DNA of 33,747 nucleotides, from positions 1 to 33,747 of the IMG/VR virus record IMGVR_UViG_3300013286_000033. One strand, written 5' to 3'. This DNA is from a virus. Positions 14,517 to 23,800 of this stretch are shown here, one piece after another. Positions within the stretch are counted from its first letter, which is position 1, and the number at the start of each line of letters is the position of its first letter. Below the pieces are notes generated by a model that worked only from the letters and a program-made list of their open reading frames with translations, had not been told where the DNA came from and ran no database searches. The position numbers were made by a program, and so were the translations under genes.

Positions 14517-16199
14517 TTAACTCATCAATCCAAAGTTTTTAAGAATAGAATAAGACAAAGAACTTAAAGTATCATTAGCGTTCTTAGTCGTAGCCCAACG
14601 AGGATCTTGGCGAAGATTAGTCTCAAACTGCCACAAAGGTTGAGCCATTGGCTGACCCTTACCATCAAGACTTGTTAAAGCTTTATTGATAGTGTGATCA
14701 TTTAGCCCAATGCTAGATGAAGGAACTTCAAGAATGTTAGACATGCTGTTGATGTACGGTGAAGCAATCTGCGAAACAGTCATACCTTTATCAATTTGGT
14801 CAGCAAACGGGGCATACTTTGATTTAGCCAAATCTTTAATTTGGGATTCAAAGTCTGTCTGTGTAGCAGTTTTACCAATAACACCTTTAGCGGCATCCGT
14901 GTACCAATCATCAGAATGTTGAATACCGTAATCTGCACCAAACTGTTTCAAGTTATTAATAGTTGTGGCAGCAATGCCACCCTTACCAGTAATAGTTCCA
15001 AGGGTAGCGATGTGAGTATTTAACCAAGTTGATGAAATGCTACCAGCGGCACCACCAGAAGAATGTAAAGCAGCATTAGCCAAATGCTGTATTTCTTGTG
15101 GGTTTAATGCCATACCAAGATCAACAGCAGTTTGTTTAATTAAAGTAGATGCTTGAGTTGTTTGATCTTTCCAATCACCAGGATCACCAAGTTTTTTGGT
15201 TTGGGCTAAAGCCCAATTAGCCCCATGCTTTAAGTAAAAGTCTGTGTTACGTAATGCTGCCGCAAAAGCGGTAGGTGTCATTTGATCTGCAACTGCTTTA
15301 TTAAACAAAGTAACAAGTGAAGGATCGCTGTTAATAACAGCCATTTGTACATTGTAATCATCAGCTAACTCGGTAGCAGTTTTTTTCTTAGGTGTTGACA
15401 CCGGTGGAACGCCAGTAGGTGGAACGCCAGTAGGTGGATTAGTATCAGGCGGTGCAGTAGTACTAGCAGCAACCATACCAGCAATCGAAGTAACTTGCTT
15501 TTCAGTTAAAGGCTTACCTGCTTTATTGACAGCAAACTCAACTGCACCATCTGCGTTTACAGTTATCTGTGAACCAGATTTAGTTTTGTAAATCTTTACG
15601 CCATTGGTTTGTGTAGTGACAGTAAGGCCATTGGCAAGTTTTGTTGACTTGGCATCTTTAGCAGTACCCTGACCCCAAGTGGTAAAGTTATCTGTAGTAG
15701 TAGTTCCGGTGGTGCTAGTTTTTGTTGTGCTATCAGTTTTAGTGTCTGTAAAAAATTGTGCAGCAATAGAACCAGTACCCCAAATTTCTTCAGGAGAACG
15801 ATTATCTTTAAAAGTTTTTGTATAACTATTAGCGGCTTCAATAAAATTAGTTTTTGCTTTATTGTATGCTTTAAGAGTATCTGCATTAGGGTTTTTTGCA
15901 TATGTTTCAGCAGCTTGACTCGCAGTGTATGCAAAAGTTTCTGCATCACTAATTGCTCTGTTACTTAAAGTTGAAGAAAGATTATCGCTTAATGCATTTG
16001 AAAGTGCAATTTTATTTTTAGCAAGTTTTGCATCAGCCAGCGCTACTTTAGCAGCTTTCGCTTTTGCTTTAACAGCATCAGCTTTATTTTGAGCATCAGT
16101 TTGTGTACGGCGGGTACGTTCTGCTTCAATAGCGGCAATCAAAATAGGGTCAGTAGGGTAATCACTATCGCCAGGTTTTGGAAGATTCTTGTCAGACAT
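14517..16199 (-). CDS. Putative internal/ejection protein, 560 aa
   Basis: The N-terminal 150 residues are Lys/Ala/Asp-rich and helical (ADAVKAKAKAAKVALADAKLAK). A Thr-rich linker (about 170-215) and a Pro-rich linker (about 250-270, PPTGVPPTGVPP) follow. The C-terminal 280 residues form a helical domain (QMAVINSDPSLVTLFNKAV, YLKHGANWALAQTKKLGDP). A long helix, flexible linker and globular domain fit a protein packed inside the head and ejected with DNA, but no catalytic motif is visible. The start overlaps the previous stop as TAATG. Confidence 0.6.
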   Translation of the reverse strand: MSDKNLPKPGDSDYPTDPILIAAIEAERTRRTQTDAQNKADAVKAKAKAAKVALADAKLAKNKIALSNALSDNLSSTLSNRAISDAETFAYTASQAAETYAKNPNADTLKAYNKAKTNFIEAANSYTKTFKDNRSPEEIWGTGSIAAQFFTDTKTDSTTKTSTTGTTTTDNFTTWGQGTAKDAKSTKLANGLTVTTQTNGVKIYKTKSGSQITVNADGAVEFAVNKAGKPLTEKQVTSIAGMVAASTTAPPDTNPPTGVPPTGVPPVSTPKKKTATELADDYNVQMAVINSDPSLVTLFNKAVADQMTPTAFAAALRNTDFYLKHGANWALAQTKKLGDPGDWKDQTTQASTLIKQTAVDLGMALNPQEIQHLANAALHSSGGAAGSISSTWLNTHIATLGTITGKGGIAATTINNLKQFGADYGIQHSDDWYTDAAKGVIGKTATQTDFESQIKDLAKSKYAPFADQIDKGMTVSQIASPYINSMSNILEVPSSSIGLNDHTINKALTSLDGKGQPMAQPLWQFETNLRQDPRWATTKNANDTLSSLSYSILKNFGLMS

Positions 16200-16603
16200 T
16201 AAAGACCAGCACCCCCACGACTATTCATAACTTGGTTAAACGCATCAAAATAAGTAGTTGCTTTTTGGTAATCCACATAACCAGGATTCTGTTCAGCAAT
16301 TTGTTGGGCCAACATAGCATTATCTGTGCCACCAGTAGTAACGCTAGAAACGTTACTGCCATTACTTGTAACAGTTGTACTGCTTGCATTTTGACCGGCA
16401 TTAAAAGATGCTAGGAAATTTTCTAACTCTTGCGCTGTAGGCGCACGACCAATAGCATTTTGAAACGCTTGAAGGGCGAACCCTTGGGCTTCCTGCAAAC
16501 TATAATGCTTAACACTTGTAGTAGTTCTAGGCCCAGACGGTTTAGAAGCGCTACCTGTTTTAGTTCCTTTAGGCACCAATGGTGTTGGTGTATAGCTAAT
16601 CAT
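16199..16603 (-). CDS. Small internal-type protein, 134 aa
   Basis: A low-complexity N-terminus (TPTPLVPKGTKTG) is followed by a helical segment HYSLQEAQGFALQAFQNAIGR and PTAQELENFLASFNAG, then a Ser/Thr/Asn-rich linker and a C-terminal helix (YVDYQKATTYFDAFNQVM). It is coupled by TAATG on both sides to the 1494-aa and 560-aa genes and probably works with them in the ejection apparatus. No family was recognised. Confidence 0.6.
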   Translation of the reverse strand: MISYTPTPLVPKGTKTGSASKPSGPRTTTSVKHYSLQEAQGFALQAFQNAIGRAPTAQELENFLASFNAGQNASSTTVTSNGSNVSSVTTGGTDNAMLAQQIAEQNPGYVDYQKATTYFDAFNQVMNSRGGAGL

Positions 16604-19600
16604 TAAGGTAATCTCCTAAATACGCCATTGATAATAGTAGTCAAACGCGGTTCGCTTTGTGACAAACTATTCAAGTAAGCATCCCAGTTAGCGTTCTCGT
16701 CAGATAAAGTAGTTTCAACGCGGTAGCCACGAATAATGTTTTTCGTTTCCTCATGCTTTGAATAATCCTGCAACAAATTGTAAACAAGTTTAGATTGTTC
16801 AGTCTTAGGAACTTGACCACTTTGGGCTAAAGTTTTAAGATCCGCAACAGCACGAGTAGCAATGCTACGCTTCTCAGGTGACTGGAAATCGTCAGCCCAA
16901 ATAGGGTTCATTAGTTTAAAGTTTTTAACCCACTCAGACCAATTAGCGTTCTCAGCATCAATTTGGGCTTTGTTATCACCAGCAGCAACCGTAGCATCAT
17001 CATGTAATTTTTTGTTAGCAAAATACTCATTGTTACCAGCAGAAGTATAGATAGAATCCATAAACTGTTGCGGTGTACGCTTCTGACGAAGGTGCATTTT
17101 AAGAACCTCATCATAAATAGCTTGTTTATCACCAGTAAGACCAGGTTCTTGCGGAACGAGGAACGCTGCACCAACAGCATGTTTGGACTTTAATAATGCT
17201 TCATTGTCTTGAAGCCAGTTGATTGCCTGATCTGTGTAAGGAGTAGTAGCACCCTTAATAGTTCCCTCTGAACGGGCAACCGTGTAAGAAATAGCATCAT
17301 TACCATGCTTACCCAAAAACTCATGAAGTGCTGTAGGGTAATCGTTTTTAGACTGAACTAACTTGTAAAACTCGTCACGAAGTTTAGGATCCTCTTGGCT
17401 CACCTGCGGTGACAACGGTGAAACCGTACTAAGCAAACCTTTAATCACAAGAATACTACGAGCATTGTTTTTAATGCGGTCAAGGAACGCCTGCTTTTCG
17501 GCAGGTGAAGCGTTCTCATCAGGCAACTGATTATGGTAATTAGCAGCAGCCAATGCCGATAGCATTGCTGAATGGAAAGACGAATCTTGCTCATTAGCGT
17601 TCAAAGCTTTAAACCATGCACGTGCCGGTGCGTTAGGAATCAAAGAATCAATAACACTGGAACTAAAACCACGAGAACCAATAACAGTTTTTACAGGTCG
17701 AGATAGTGAAGGGAACAAAGCAGTCAACGAGTTAGCAGCAATGTTTACAAACGGTGAAGTGCCTGGGGCATTAAACTCTGGCAAAACAGTTTTAAATGAA
17801 CTTGTATCACCACGAACAGTGATAGGTAGATTGCCAACAACAGGTAAACCTAGTTTAGCGGCAGCGTTCATAACGCCTGCACCAATTTCACCAACAAACG
17901 GTAACGTAACAAACTTGTTACCTTGATCATCTTTCTGGATGAAACCAGGATCATTCAATGCATGTTCAACAAGCTGGTATGCGCGGAACGCTTCAGGGTT
18001 ATCTGCCGTTAGTTTAATGTAACGTTTTGTTGCCTGTTCTTGAGCAAAGTAGAATGGCAGAAAGTTACGGGCAAGTACTGAAAACTGTGTACGCAAAGCA
18101 ATGTTGTGGATTTGTGGAAGCATAGCGTGGCTTGCACGAGTCATTGCTAAACGCAAACCTGTTTCTTCACTAATTTTTCCTGCATCAATCATTGGGCGAT
18201 AGAATCGCATTGCTTCTTTAGTGTGCAAAAAGAATAGTGGTTGACGTGAAAGTCCACCAACAATCGGATCAATAACTTTTTTAAAACCACCCTGAATGAT
18301 ACGGTTCATAACATTAGGACCGATGTAGTCTGCAAGTTCTGGACCAATAACAGATGCAGGTTTAGCAGCCGAATCAATGTCTGCCAGCTCTTTCAAACTG
18401 GCTTTTTCACGGTTAGCGATTTTAGTTAACAGTTCCTCATGGAAAGTGCCATCACCGCCAGTTACAGTATTTCGCAAATCGTCTGTTCGGGCAAAAGCAA
18501 AATCAGATGAATCCTGCGCTGTATACCGCGAAAGCATCATGCGTTCATTAGTGTACAAATCATTTGCAGGGTCAAGTAGCGCACCAGTAGAAGGATTAAC
18601 ACCAACAATACGCGCTTCTTCAAGTTTAGATGCTTCAGCCCATGCTTCATCTTGTGTTTTACCAGACTTAACTAAACGTAAAACGTCTTGAGCAATAGAC
18701 TGCGCTGCAACATTTTGAGAAGCCTTTTGGTTAGCTAGCATCCAATGAATGTCAAAATCATTATTGTGTGCGCTGTACTGGGCAAAAGTGCCATCAGGGT
18801 TAACTGACTTAGGTGCGCGAACACGCTGACCCAAATAGTGCATCAACTGTTTCTGTTTCTCAGCAAAATCAAGATCAGTACCATGACCAGCCATAGTCGA
18901 ACCAGAAGCCATGTGACCTTTAGTTGCTATAGCAATCTGTGAAGCAAGTTCAAGATCATCATCGTTGGCAACTTTACCAAGTCCCTTGGCTATAGTCTTA
19001 CGAACAGTTTTACCTGAAACAGCATCAGCTTCATTGGCCAAAAAGTCTTTAAGACTACCACCGCCAGCTAACGCAAGAATAGCATTAGACATAATGTGTT
19101 CATCTTCACCGGCAATAATTTTGTAATTCATTTTTGCTGCAGCACCAGCAACTTTTGCTTTAGCAACTTCAATAGTTCCATAACGAACAAAAGTTGGAAT
19201 CAACTCGGAAGCGGCAATACGCAAACCAAAACCAGTAGTCAACAAAGCCAAAGGCTTAAAAATACTATCGGTCCAATTCTTTGCAACAAACTCATCAACA
19301 GTTCCATAAGTTTTACCAACAGAACCCATACTACGAACAGCAAGTTTTACTTGACGGAAATCAGGATACGACCATTGACCAGTCTGATGTGACCATAAAG
19401 CGGCAGGAGCAGACTTGTCTGCATCGGAAACCATAGAAACATCATCACCAGTATGAAAACCGTGACCATAGTTTTGTGAACTAATTGTACCCTCGCCACG
19501 CATATGCATATGATCAAGTAAATCCTCGACAAGATGCGAATCGTTAGGCAAACCTGCTGCTTTAAACATTTCGTGGATACCATCAACATAGATGGTTCGT

Positions 19601-21087
19601 GCCGCACCAAGGTCCCCAGAAGCAATAGCGTTAGCGTAATTACCTGTAACATTACGTGCCACTTTATCGCCAAGCGAATAACGCATAACACGGTAAACAC
19701 CTTGCAACGCGGCAGGATCAGAAGGATCAAAAGTTTTAGTTGAAAGGTCTAAAGTACCAGAATCAATAACAAACGGTTGATACCCTGAAAATGTGCGAAC
19801 TTTCTTGGCCACAGCAGAAGCAAACGCTTCTTTACTTAAAGGCCGAAATGCTAAAGGGGCAATCCATTTTGCTTGACCAAGATCATCAACACCTTTGCGT
19901 GGAATAAAAAAGTTAGCAGCATTACGGTATTCAAAAACAGTATCATTAAGAGTGTCAGCAAAAGGTTGGCGTAATTTATCTGAAGCTTTAGATAAAACTC
20001 CACGAGCAACACTGCGCGAAATAATCATAGGCGAACCAGCAATAGCAGATTTAGTCATAAAGTCTGCTTCAAACTGTGACTCTAAAAATGCTTTATGCAA
20101 ACCCTCAATGTTATCTGCATGGGTTCCACCATAAGCAACAATAGAATCATTAACTTTTGCTAAATTAGTAGCAACACCTTCAAGTTCAGGGAACTTGGCA
20201 ACAATGTCACCAGATTCCATCCCAACAAGTTGCTCCAAAGCACGATGGTATTGACGACCTGCACTAGAAGATAAACCACTAGCAACTTTACCAGCATTAT
20301 AAACTGACTGTAACTGGTCAGCATCAAAAAGTTTTAAACTGTTGCGCTCAAGGAACTGTTGTGCGCCCACAGAACGCATAGCCCAAGGGACACGGGCGCC
20401 ACCCTGAGCAACCCAATCCCCAGATTTAACAGCTTTAGAAAGAGAGCCAAGTTTCATTAACGGATCTAAACCAATGTCAAACCCTGCATCAACAGCGCCA
20501 GAAACAAACTTACCCCAGCCGGTATCAGTTTGACCATGTGCGCCAAAAAGGTTAGCAACATCTCGACCCATAGAAACTTTGTATTTTTCGTTTTCTGAAT
20601 CAGCATAAGAGTTGCGGAACTCATCAAGGTTGCCACCAATTTTACGCAAACCCATGGCGGCAAAATCTGCACCTGCAACAGCGCCAGCACCACCGCCAGC
20701 AAAAGCACCAAGCGTAGCACCACCAGCGACAGCAAGAGTGCCGAGTAAGCCAGTAAATATACCGTGACGAGTGTACAAAGAATGAATGTATTTGTAGTCG
20801 CGTTGAACCTCTTGTAAAGGTTTTACTAAAACTTCAAGACCCTTAGTAGCACTATGAACAACACCATCCCACCAATGAGTAGGGTTAGGGTTCTCTGCAG
20901 TATAATCCTGTGCCGCTTGCACAGTAGCAGAAATGTGTGCCGCGTGTGATAACACAGAGGCAGTGTTTATAGGATCAGATGATTTAACAACATCAGAAGC
21001 CAAACCTGGCGAGTTGACAATGTGAGGATTGTCTTGCAAAGCTTTGTTAACAGCATCATTAAAGTTAATAGGTTGATTGCTAGACAA
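16603..21087 (-). CDS. Giant internal virion / DNA-ejection-type protein, 1494 aa
   Basis: This is the largest gene in the window. Residues about 108-147 are a Gly/Ala-rich hydrophobic stretch (GLLGTLAVAGGATLGAFAGG), which could insert in a membrane during ejection. The rest is long and mainly helical, with an R/F/Y-rich segment near 985-1030 (RTQFSVLARNFLPFYFAQEQ). No tape-measure repeats, lysozyme or protease motif is visible. Size and place between portal and scaffold resemble the large internal core proteins of podoviruses (T7 gp16 class) in role rather than sequence. The start appears to be TTG (21085-21087) with GGAG about 10 bases upstream; no nearby ATG would give a better start. Confidence 0.6.
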   Translation of the reverse strand: MSSNQPINFNDAVNKALQDNPHIVNSPGLASDVVKSSDPINTASVLSHAAHISATVQAAQDYTAENPNPTHWWDGVVHSATKGLEVLVKPLQEVQRDYKYIHSLYTRHGIFTGLLGTLAVAGGATLGAFAGGGAGAVAGADFAAMGLRKIGGNLDEFRNSYADSENEKYKVSMGRDVANLFGAHGQTDTGWGKFVSGAVDAGFDIGLDPLMKLGSLSKAVKSGDWVAQGGARVPWAMRSVGAQQFLERNSLKLFDADQLQSVYNAGKVASGLSSSAGRQYHRALEQLVGMESGDIVAKFPELEGVATNLAKVNDSIVAYGGTHADNIEGLHKAFLESQFEADFMTKSAIAGSPMIISRSVARGVLSKASDKLRQPFADTLNDTVFEYRNAANFFIPRKGVDDLGQAKWIAPLAFRPLSKEAFASAVAKKVRTFSGYQPFVIDSGTLDLSTKTFDPSDPAALQGVYRVMRYSLGDKVARNVTGNYANAIASGDLGAARTIYVDGIHEMFKAAGLPNDSHLVEDLLDHMHMRGEGTISSQNYGHGFHTGDDVSMVSDADKSAPAALWSHQTGQWSYPDFRQVKLAVRSMGSVGKTYGTVDEFVAKNWTDSIFKPLALLTTGFGLRIAASELIPTFVRYGTIEVAKAKVAGAAAKMNYKIIAGEDEHIMSNAILALAGGGSLKDFLANEADAVSGKTVRKTIAKGLGKVANDDDLELASQIAIATKGHMASGSTMAGHGTDLDFAEKQKQLMHYLGQRVRAPKSVNPDGTFAQYSAHNNDFDIHWMLANQKASQNVAAQSIAQDVLRLVKSGKTQDEAWAEASKLEEARIVGVNPSTGALLDPANDLYTNERMMLSRYTAQDSSDFAFARTDDLRNTVTGGDGTFHEELLTKIANREKASLKELADIDSAAKPASVIGPELADYIGPNVMNRIIQGGFKKVIDPIVGGLSRQPLFFLHTKEAMRFYRPMIDAGKISEETGLRLAMTRASHAMLPQIHNIALRTQFSVLARNFLPFYFAQEQATKRYIKLTADNPEAFRAYQLVEHALNDPGFIQKDDQGNKFVTLPFVGEIGAGVMNAAAKLGLPVVGNLPITVRGDTSSFKTVLPEFNAPGTSPFVNIAANSLTALFPSLSRPVKTVIGSRGFSSSVIDSLIPNAPARAWFKALNANEQDSSFHSAMLSALAAANYHNQLPDENASPAEKQAFLDRIKNNARSILVIKGLLSTVSPLSPQVSQEDPKLRDEFYKLVQSKNDYPTALHEFLGKHGNDAISYTVARSEGTIKGATTPYTDQAINWLQDNEALLKSKHAVGAAFLVPQEPGLTGDKQAIYDEVLKMHLRQKRTPQQFMDSIYTSAGNNEYFANKKLHDDATVAAGDNKAQIDAENANWSEWVKNFKLMNPIWADDFQSPEKRSIATRAVADLKTLAQSGQVPKTEQSKLVYNLLQDYSKHEETKNIIRGYRVETTLSDENANWDAYLNSLSQSEPRLTTIINGVFRRLP

Positions 21088-21567
21088 TTAGAACGCTCCG
21101 TTTAATCGTCTCGCCAAAGCTTTCAAAGCAGGGGAAGAACTACTGTTACCAGCTAAAGCCTGAATGTAACTCTTAGTATTGTCGTATGAAGTAACATCAG
21201 GGTCAGATAAACCAAGTGATGCTGTAGTAGGACCAGGACCAAGATCAGCGCCATGTGTAACAAAACGGTCAGGGTATTGGTCTGGTGCATTTAAAGGAAC
21301 AATAGGTGTAGGCGCAACAGTTTGTTCTTGTTGACCTGCCGCAGCAATCTGTGACGCAGGAACAGGGTTAGGAGTAGGAGTACTCGCTTCCATAGGTGCG
21401 GAAGACTGAGTATTCATCATCTCCTGACCCTGCCCATACGGTAAACCAGAAATGTATTTAGCTGATTGTTTATGTGCGGGACCACCATCGGTTCGTTGGG
21501 ATAAAGACCCTGGGCCGGAAACTGGTGCTGGACTTGTTGGGCGTTGATAGCCACCTTTACCTGCCAT
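21088..21567 (-). CDS. Pro/Ser/Gln-rich structural protein
   Basis: The protein starts MAGKGGYQRPTSPAPVSG at ATG 21567 with AGGTGA 6 bases upstream; a GTG nine bases earlier (21576) is less likely. The middle is disordered and Pro/Gln-rich (STPTPNPVPASQIAAAGQQ). A C-terminal segment contains DVTSYDNTKSYIQALAGN and ALKALARRLNGAF. It is encoded between small basic genes and the giant internal protein and is probably a minor virion or assembly protein. Function unknown. Confidence 0.6.
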   Translation of the reverse strand: MAGKGGYQRPTSPAPVSGPGSLSQRTDGGPAHKQSAKYISGLPYGQGQEMMNTQSSAPMEASTPTPNPVPASQIAAAGQQEQTVAPTPIVPLNAPDQYPDRFVTHGADLGPGPTTASLGLSDPDVTSYDNTKSYIQALAGNSSSSPALKALARRLNGAF

Positions 21568-21633
21568 GTTTCTCACCTGCCTGTTTAGTTAGTCGAATGG
21601 TTGTTTTGCACATCCAGCATTAAGTCTGGAAAA

Positions 21634-21792
21634 TTATTTAATTTTGTTTTTACGATCAAAAGCCTGAACAGCTTTTGCTTTGGCTTCAACTTTAGGTGCA
21701 GTAATTTTTGAACCTACAGCGCTGAAATCACCATGAACACTAGAATTATCTACTGCCTTGACGCGCATTTTTGGTTTCATCATGTCGCCCAT
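21634..21792 (-). CDS. 52-aa Lys-rich small protein
   Basis: The ORF runs from ATG 21792 to TAA 21634, starts MGDMMKPKMRVKAV and ends DRKNKIK. It is basic, with no Cys and no membrane segment. The junction to the previous small gene is TAATCATG, and AGGGTGG lies upstream. It resembles in composition the basic mini-proteins at 5905-6711. Function unknown. Confidence 0.55.
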   Translation of the reverse strand: MGDMMKPKMRVKAVDNSSVHGDFSAVGSKITAPKVEAKAKAVQAFDRKNKIK

Positions 21793-21794
21793 GA

Positions 21795-21968
21795 TTACTT
21801 GCCACCCTTGTTTGTTCCGCCAACACCCTTAGGTGCATAACCGAACTGTGTTTCTGACTTACCTGGTTTGCGAACCCCTGAAGGTACGCCTGACTTTTTG
21901 ACTGGCTGAACATTAGCCTTGCCAGCAGAACCCTGCGTGGCTGGCTTGTTCTTAGAACCGAACGCCAT
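21795..21968 (-). CDS. 57-aa Lys/Gly-rich small protein
   Basis: The ORF runs from ATG 21968 to TAA 21795, starts MAFGSKNKPATQGSAGKAN and ends GGTNKGGK. AAGGAG lies about 6 bases upstream, a strong ribosome site for so short a gene. It lies directly after the portal gene. The composition suggests a disordered, positively charged virion protein. Function unknown. Confidence 0.6.
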   Translation of the reverse strand: MAFGSKNKPATQGSAGKANVQPVKKSGVPSGVRKPGKSETQFGYAPKGVGGTNKGGK

Positions 21969-21979
21969 CTCTTTCTCCT

Positions 21980-23800
21980 TTATCCTGCTGGTGTCATTCT
22001 TGCAACGGACGCTGCAAGAGTTGGATTTCCTCGCGAGTTTAGACCCGCAAGAAGTTGTTGAACGGCAGGACGGCCACCTGGACCCATACCTGCTTGGCCT
22101 GGAACCACTGTAGGTGCCATACCTGTACGTGGATTCAATTCGGCACCACCAGCACTAGGCATACCGGCTTCAGGGGAACCTGGAACAGGCTCGACCCCTA
22201 CAGGTGCTGGTGGCGGTTCTGGTGCAAACGCGGCAATAACCACTTCCTCTAATGATTTACCTTTACGGCGACCATCAATAATGCTTGCAACCTTAGACAA
22301 AACCTCTGACGGATCCCCACCACTTTGAGCAAGCATAGGAATAGCTTGCGCATAACCAGCAACAGCCTGAATCAAAGCATCTTGCAGTTTCTCAATTTCA
22401 ATCTTTTGTTCTTCCATAGTGACGTTAACTTCCCAAGGCATCTGCCTACGCAAAAAGTCACGACTAATAAGTTGATCGCCACGAGCTTGCAAACCAAACA
22501 CAAGAGCCTGATTAGGGTTAAGGCCAGCCATAAGACCATAAGTCACATCAACGATGTGTTCCCCAGCAATATCTTTCTTAGGGGTGTAAGTAATTTCGTA
22601 AGGTGAACCTGCATCCACACCGCGAACAGTTTTAGTAACATCACCAAAAATGGTTTCATCAATTTGGAAACAAATGTCAATAACGTCACGGAACGTACCA
22701 GCCAACACAGACTGTGCAGTCTTAACTTGTGTATCAAAACCACCCATAAGGGCTTCAACACCACGACCAGTGACAATGGAACCAGACTGATTACCTAAAC
22801 GACCTTCAGGATACCTAGCACCAGTACGTAACTCTTGATCCAAAGCAGCAGACTCTTGAAACAAACCCGGTGGAACATTAAGATCAACACGGCGAATCTT
22901 CTCAGGCTGTGCAGAACGGATAGTCGCATCAGGACCAATCTCCAACACGTTAACATCAGCAGGCAAAGCAAAAGGTGCCTGAACAGATTTCTGTGCGGCT
23001 TCAAGTGATAGTGTAGCGAAACGGCTACGAGCAACCTGAACCCACAAAACATCATCAAACTGGCCACGAAGATTCTCATCAGAATCGATACCAGGTCGAA
23101 CAGCACAAACAACCATAATCTTACCAATAGGGTTCTTTGTTTTCGCTACAACATAATCTTTACGTTCAGGTAAAAAAAGAACCGTTTGGTCTTTATCATG
23201 GTAACGCACCAACTCTAGTTGGGCATTTTGCCCACCCTGATGGTAACGACCACGAATAACAGATTCATGTTCCGGAAACTCCATACACAAATCTTCAATA
23301 GTCTTCAAGTAACGCTTACTGTAAGACAATAAACGACCAAAACGGTCAAACTCTGGATACGAATTGTATGGATCATCAACCCGGATAATAGGGGTTCGAA
23401 GTTCATAATCAATCTCAACAACAAACGGAACCATACCGTAAGTGATATAACGGTCAGCACCAGTAAACATGTGCGTCTGCAAACGAGACTGGTCACGATA
23501 ACCAGCAACAATCATAGTCCGCTTATCGGCACGTTTACGTGCAGCATCAGACACAACATTAGTAGCATTACAGTTAAACGCAGGAAGTGGTGCAATAACT
23601 TCAGCCACATCGCGGGCAGCAATATCAATAAAGTTAGCCACCATAGGCTTAGGATAATCATCAGGGAACAAACCAGGGAAAACTTTATTAATGTTACCCT
23701 TACGAACCTCACGCACATCAGACCAACGCTGATCGCGTTCCGCTGAACTACGGCGAAGATACTTCACACGAGTAGTAATCTCGTCCATAGTTCTAGCCAT
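21980..23800 (-). CDS. Portal protein
   Basis: The protein has 606 aa and forms the dodecameric DNA gate at one capsid vertex. The N-terminal helical region (ITTRVKYLRRSSAERDQRW) is followed by MVANFIDIAARDVAEVI, YITYGMVPFVVEIDYE and DDPYNSYPEFDRFG, all of the kind seen in portals of short-tailed phages. GRGVEALMGGFDTQVKTAQ and the long C-terminal helical part (MEEQKIEIEKLQDALIQAV) also fit. The last 80 residues are a Pro/Gly-rich disordered tail. It is coupled to the terminase gene by TAATG (23798-23802), and the length is usual for the family. Confidence 0.85.
   Translation of the reverse strand: MARTMDEITTRVKYLRRSSAERDQRWSDVREVRKGNINKVFPGLFPDDYPKPMVANFIDIAARDVAEVIAPLPAFNCNATNVVSDAARKRADKRTMIVAGYRDQSRLQTHMFTGADRYITYGMVPFVVEIDYELRTPIIRVDDPYNSYPEFDRFGRLLSYSKRYLKTIEDLCMEFPEHESVIRGRYHQGGQNAQLELVRYHDKDQTVLFLPERKDYVVAKTKNPIGKIMVVCAVRPGIDSDENLRGQFDDVLWVQVARSRFATLSLEAAQKSVQAPFALPADVNVLEIGPDATIRSAQPEKIRRVDLNVPPGLFQESAALDQELRTGARYPEGRLGNQSGSIVTGRGVEALMGGFDTQVKTAQSVLAGTFRDVIDICFQIDETIFGDVTKTVRGVDAGSPYEITYTPKKDIAGEHIVDVTYGLMAGLNPNQALVFGLQARGDQLISRDFLRRQMPWEVNVTMEEQKIEIEKLQDALIQAVAGYAQAIPMLAQSGGDPSEVLSKVASIIDGRRKGKSLEEVVIAAFAPEPPPAPVGVEPVPGSPEAGMPSAGGAELNPRTGMAPTVVPGQAGMGPGGRPAVQQLLAGLNSRGNPTLAASVARMTPAG

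Noticed and set aside
15400-15435. Tandem DNA repeat (GGAACGCCAGTAGGT type)
   Set aside because: It encodes the Pro-rich linker PPTGVPPTGVPP of the 560-aa protein; protein-level low complexity explains it.
21577-21633. Possible terminator after the 52-aa gene
   Set aside because: Only a 4-bp stem (CCAG/CTGG) with an 8-base loop is present; too weak.
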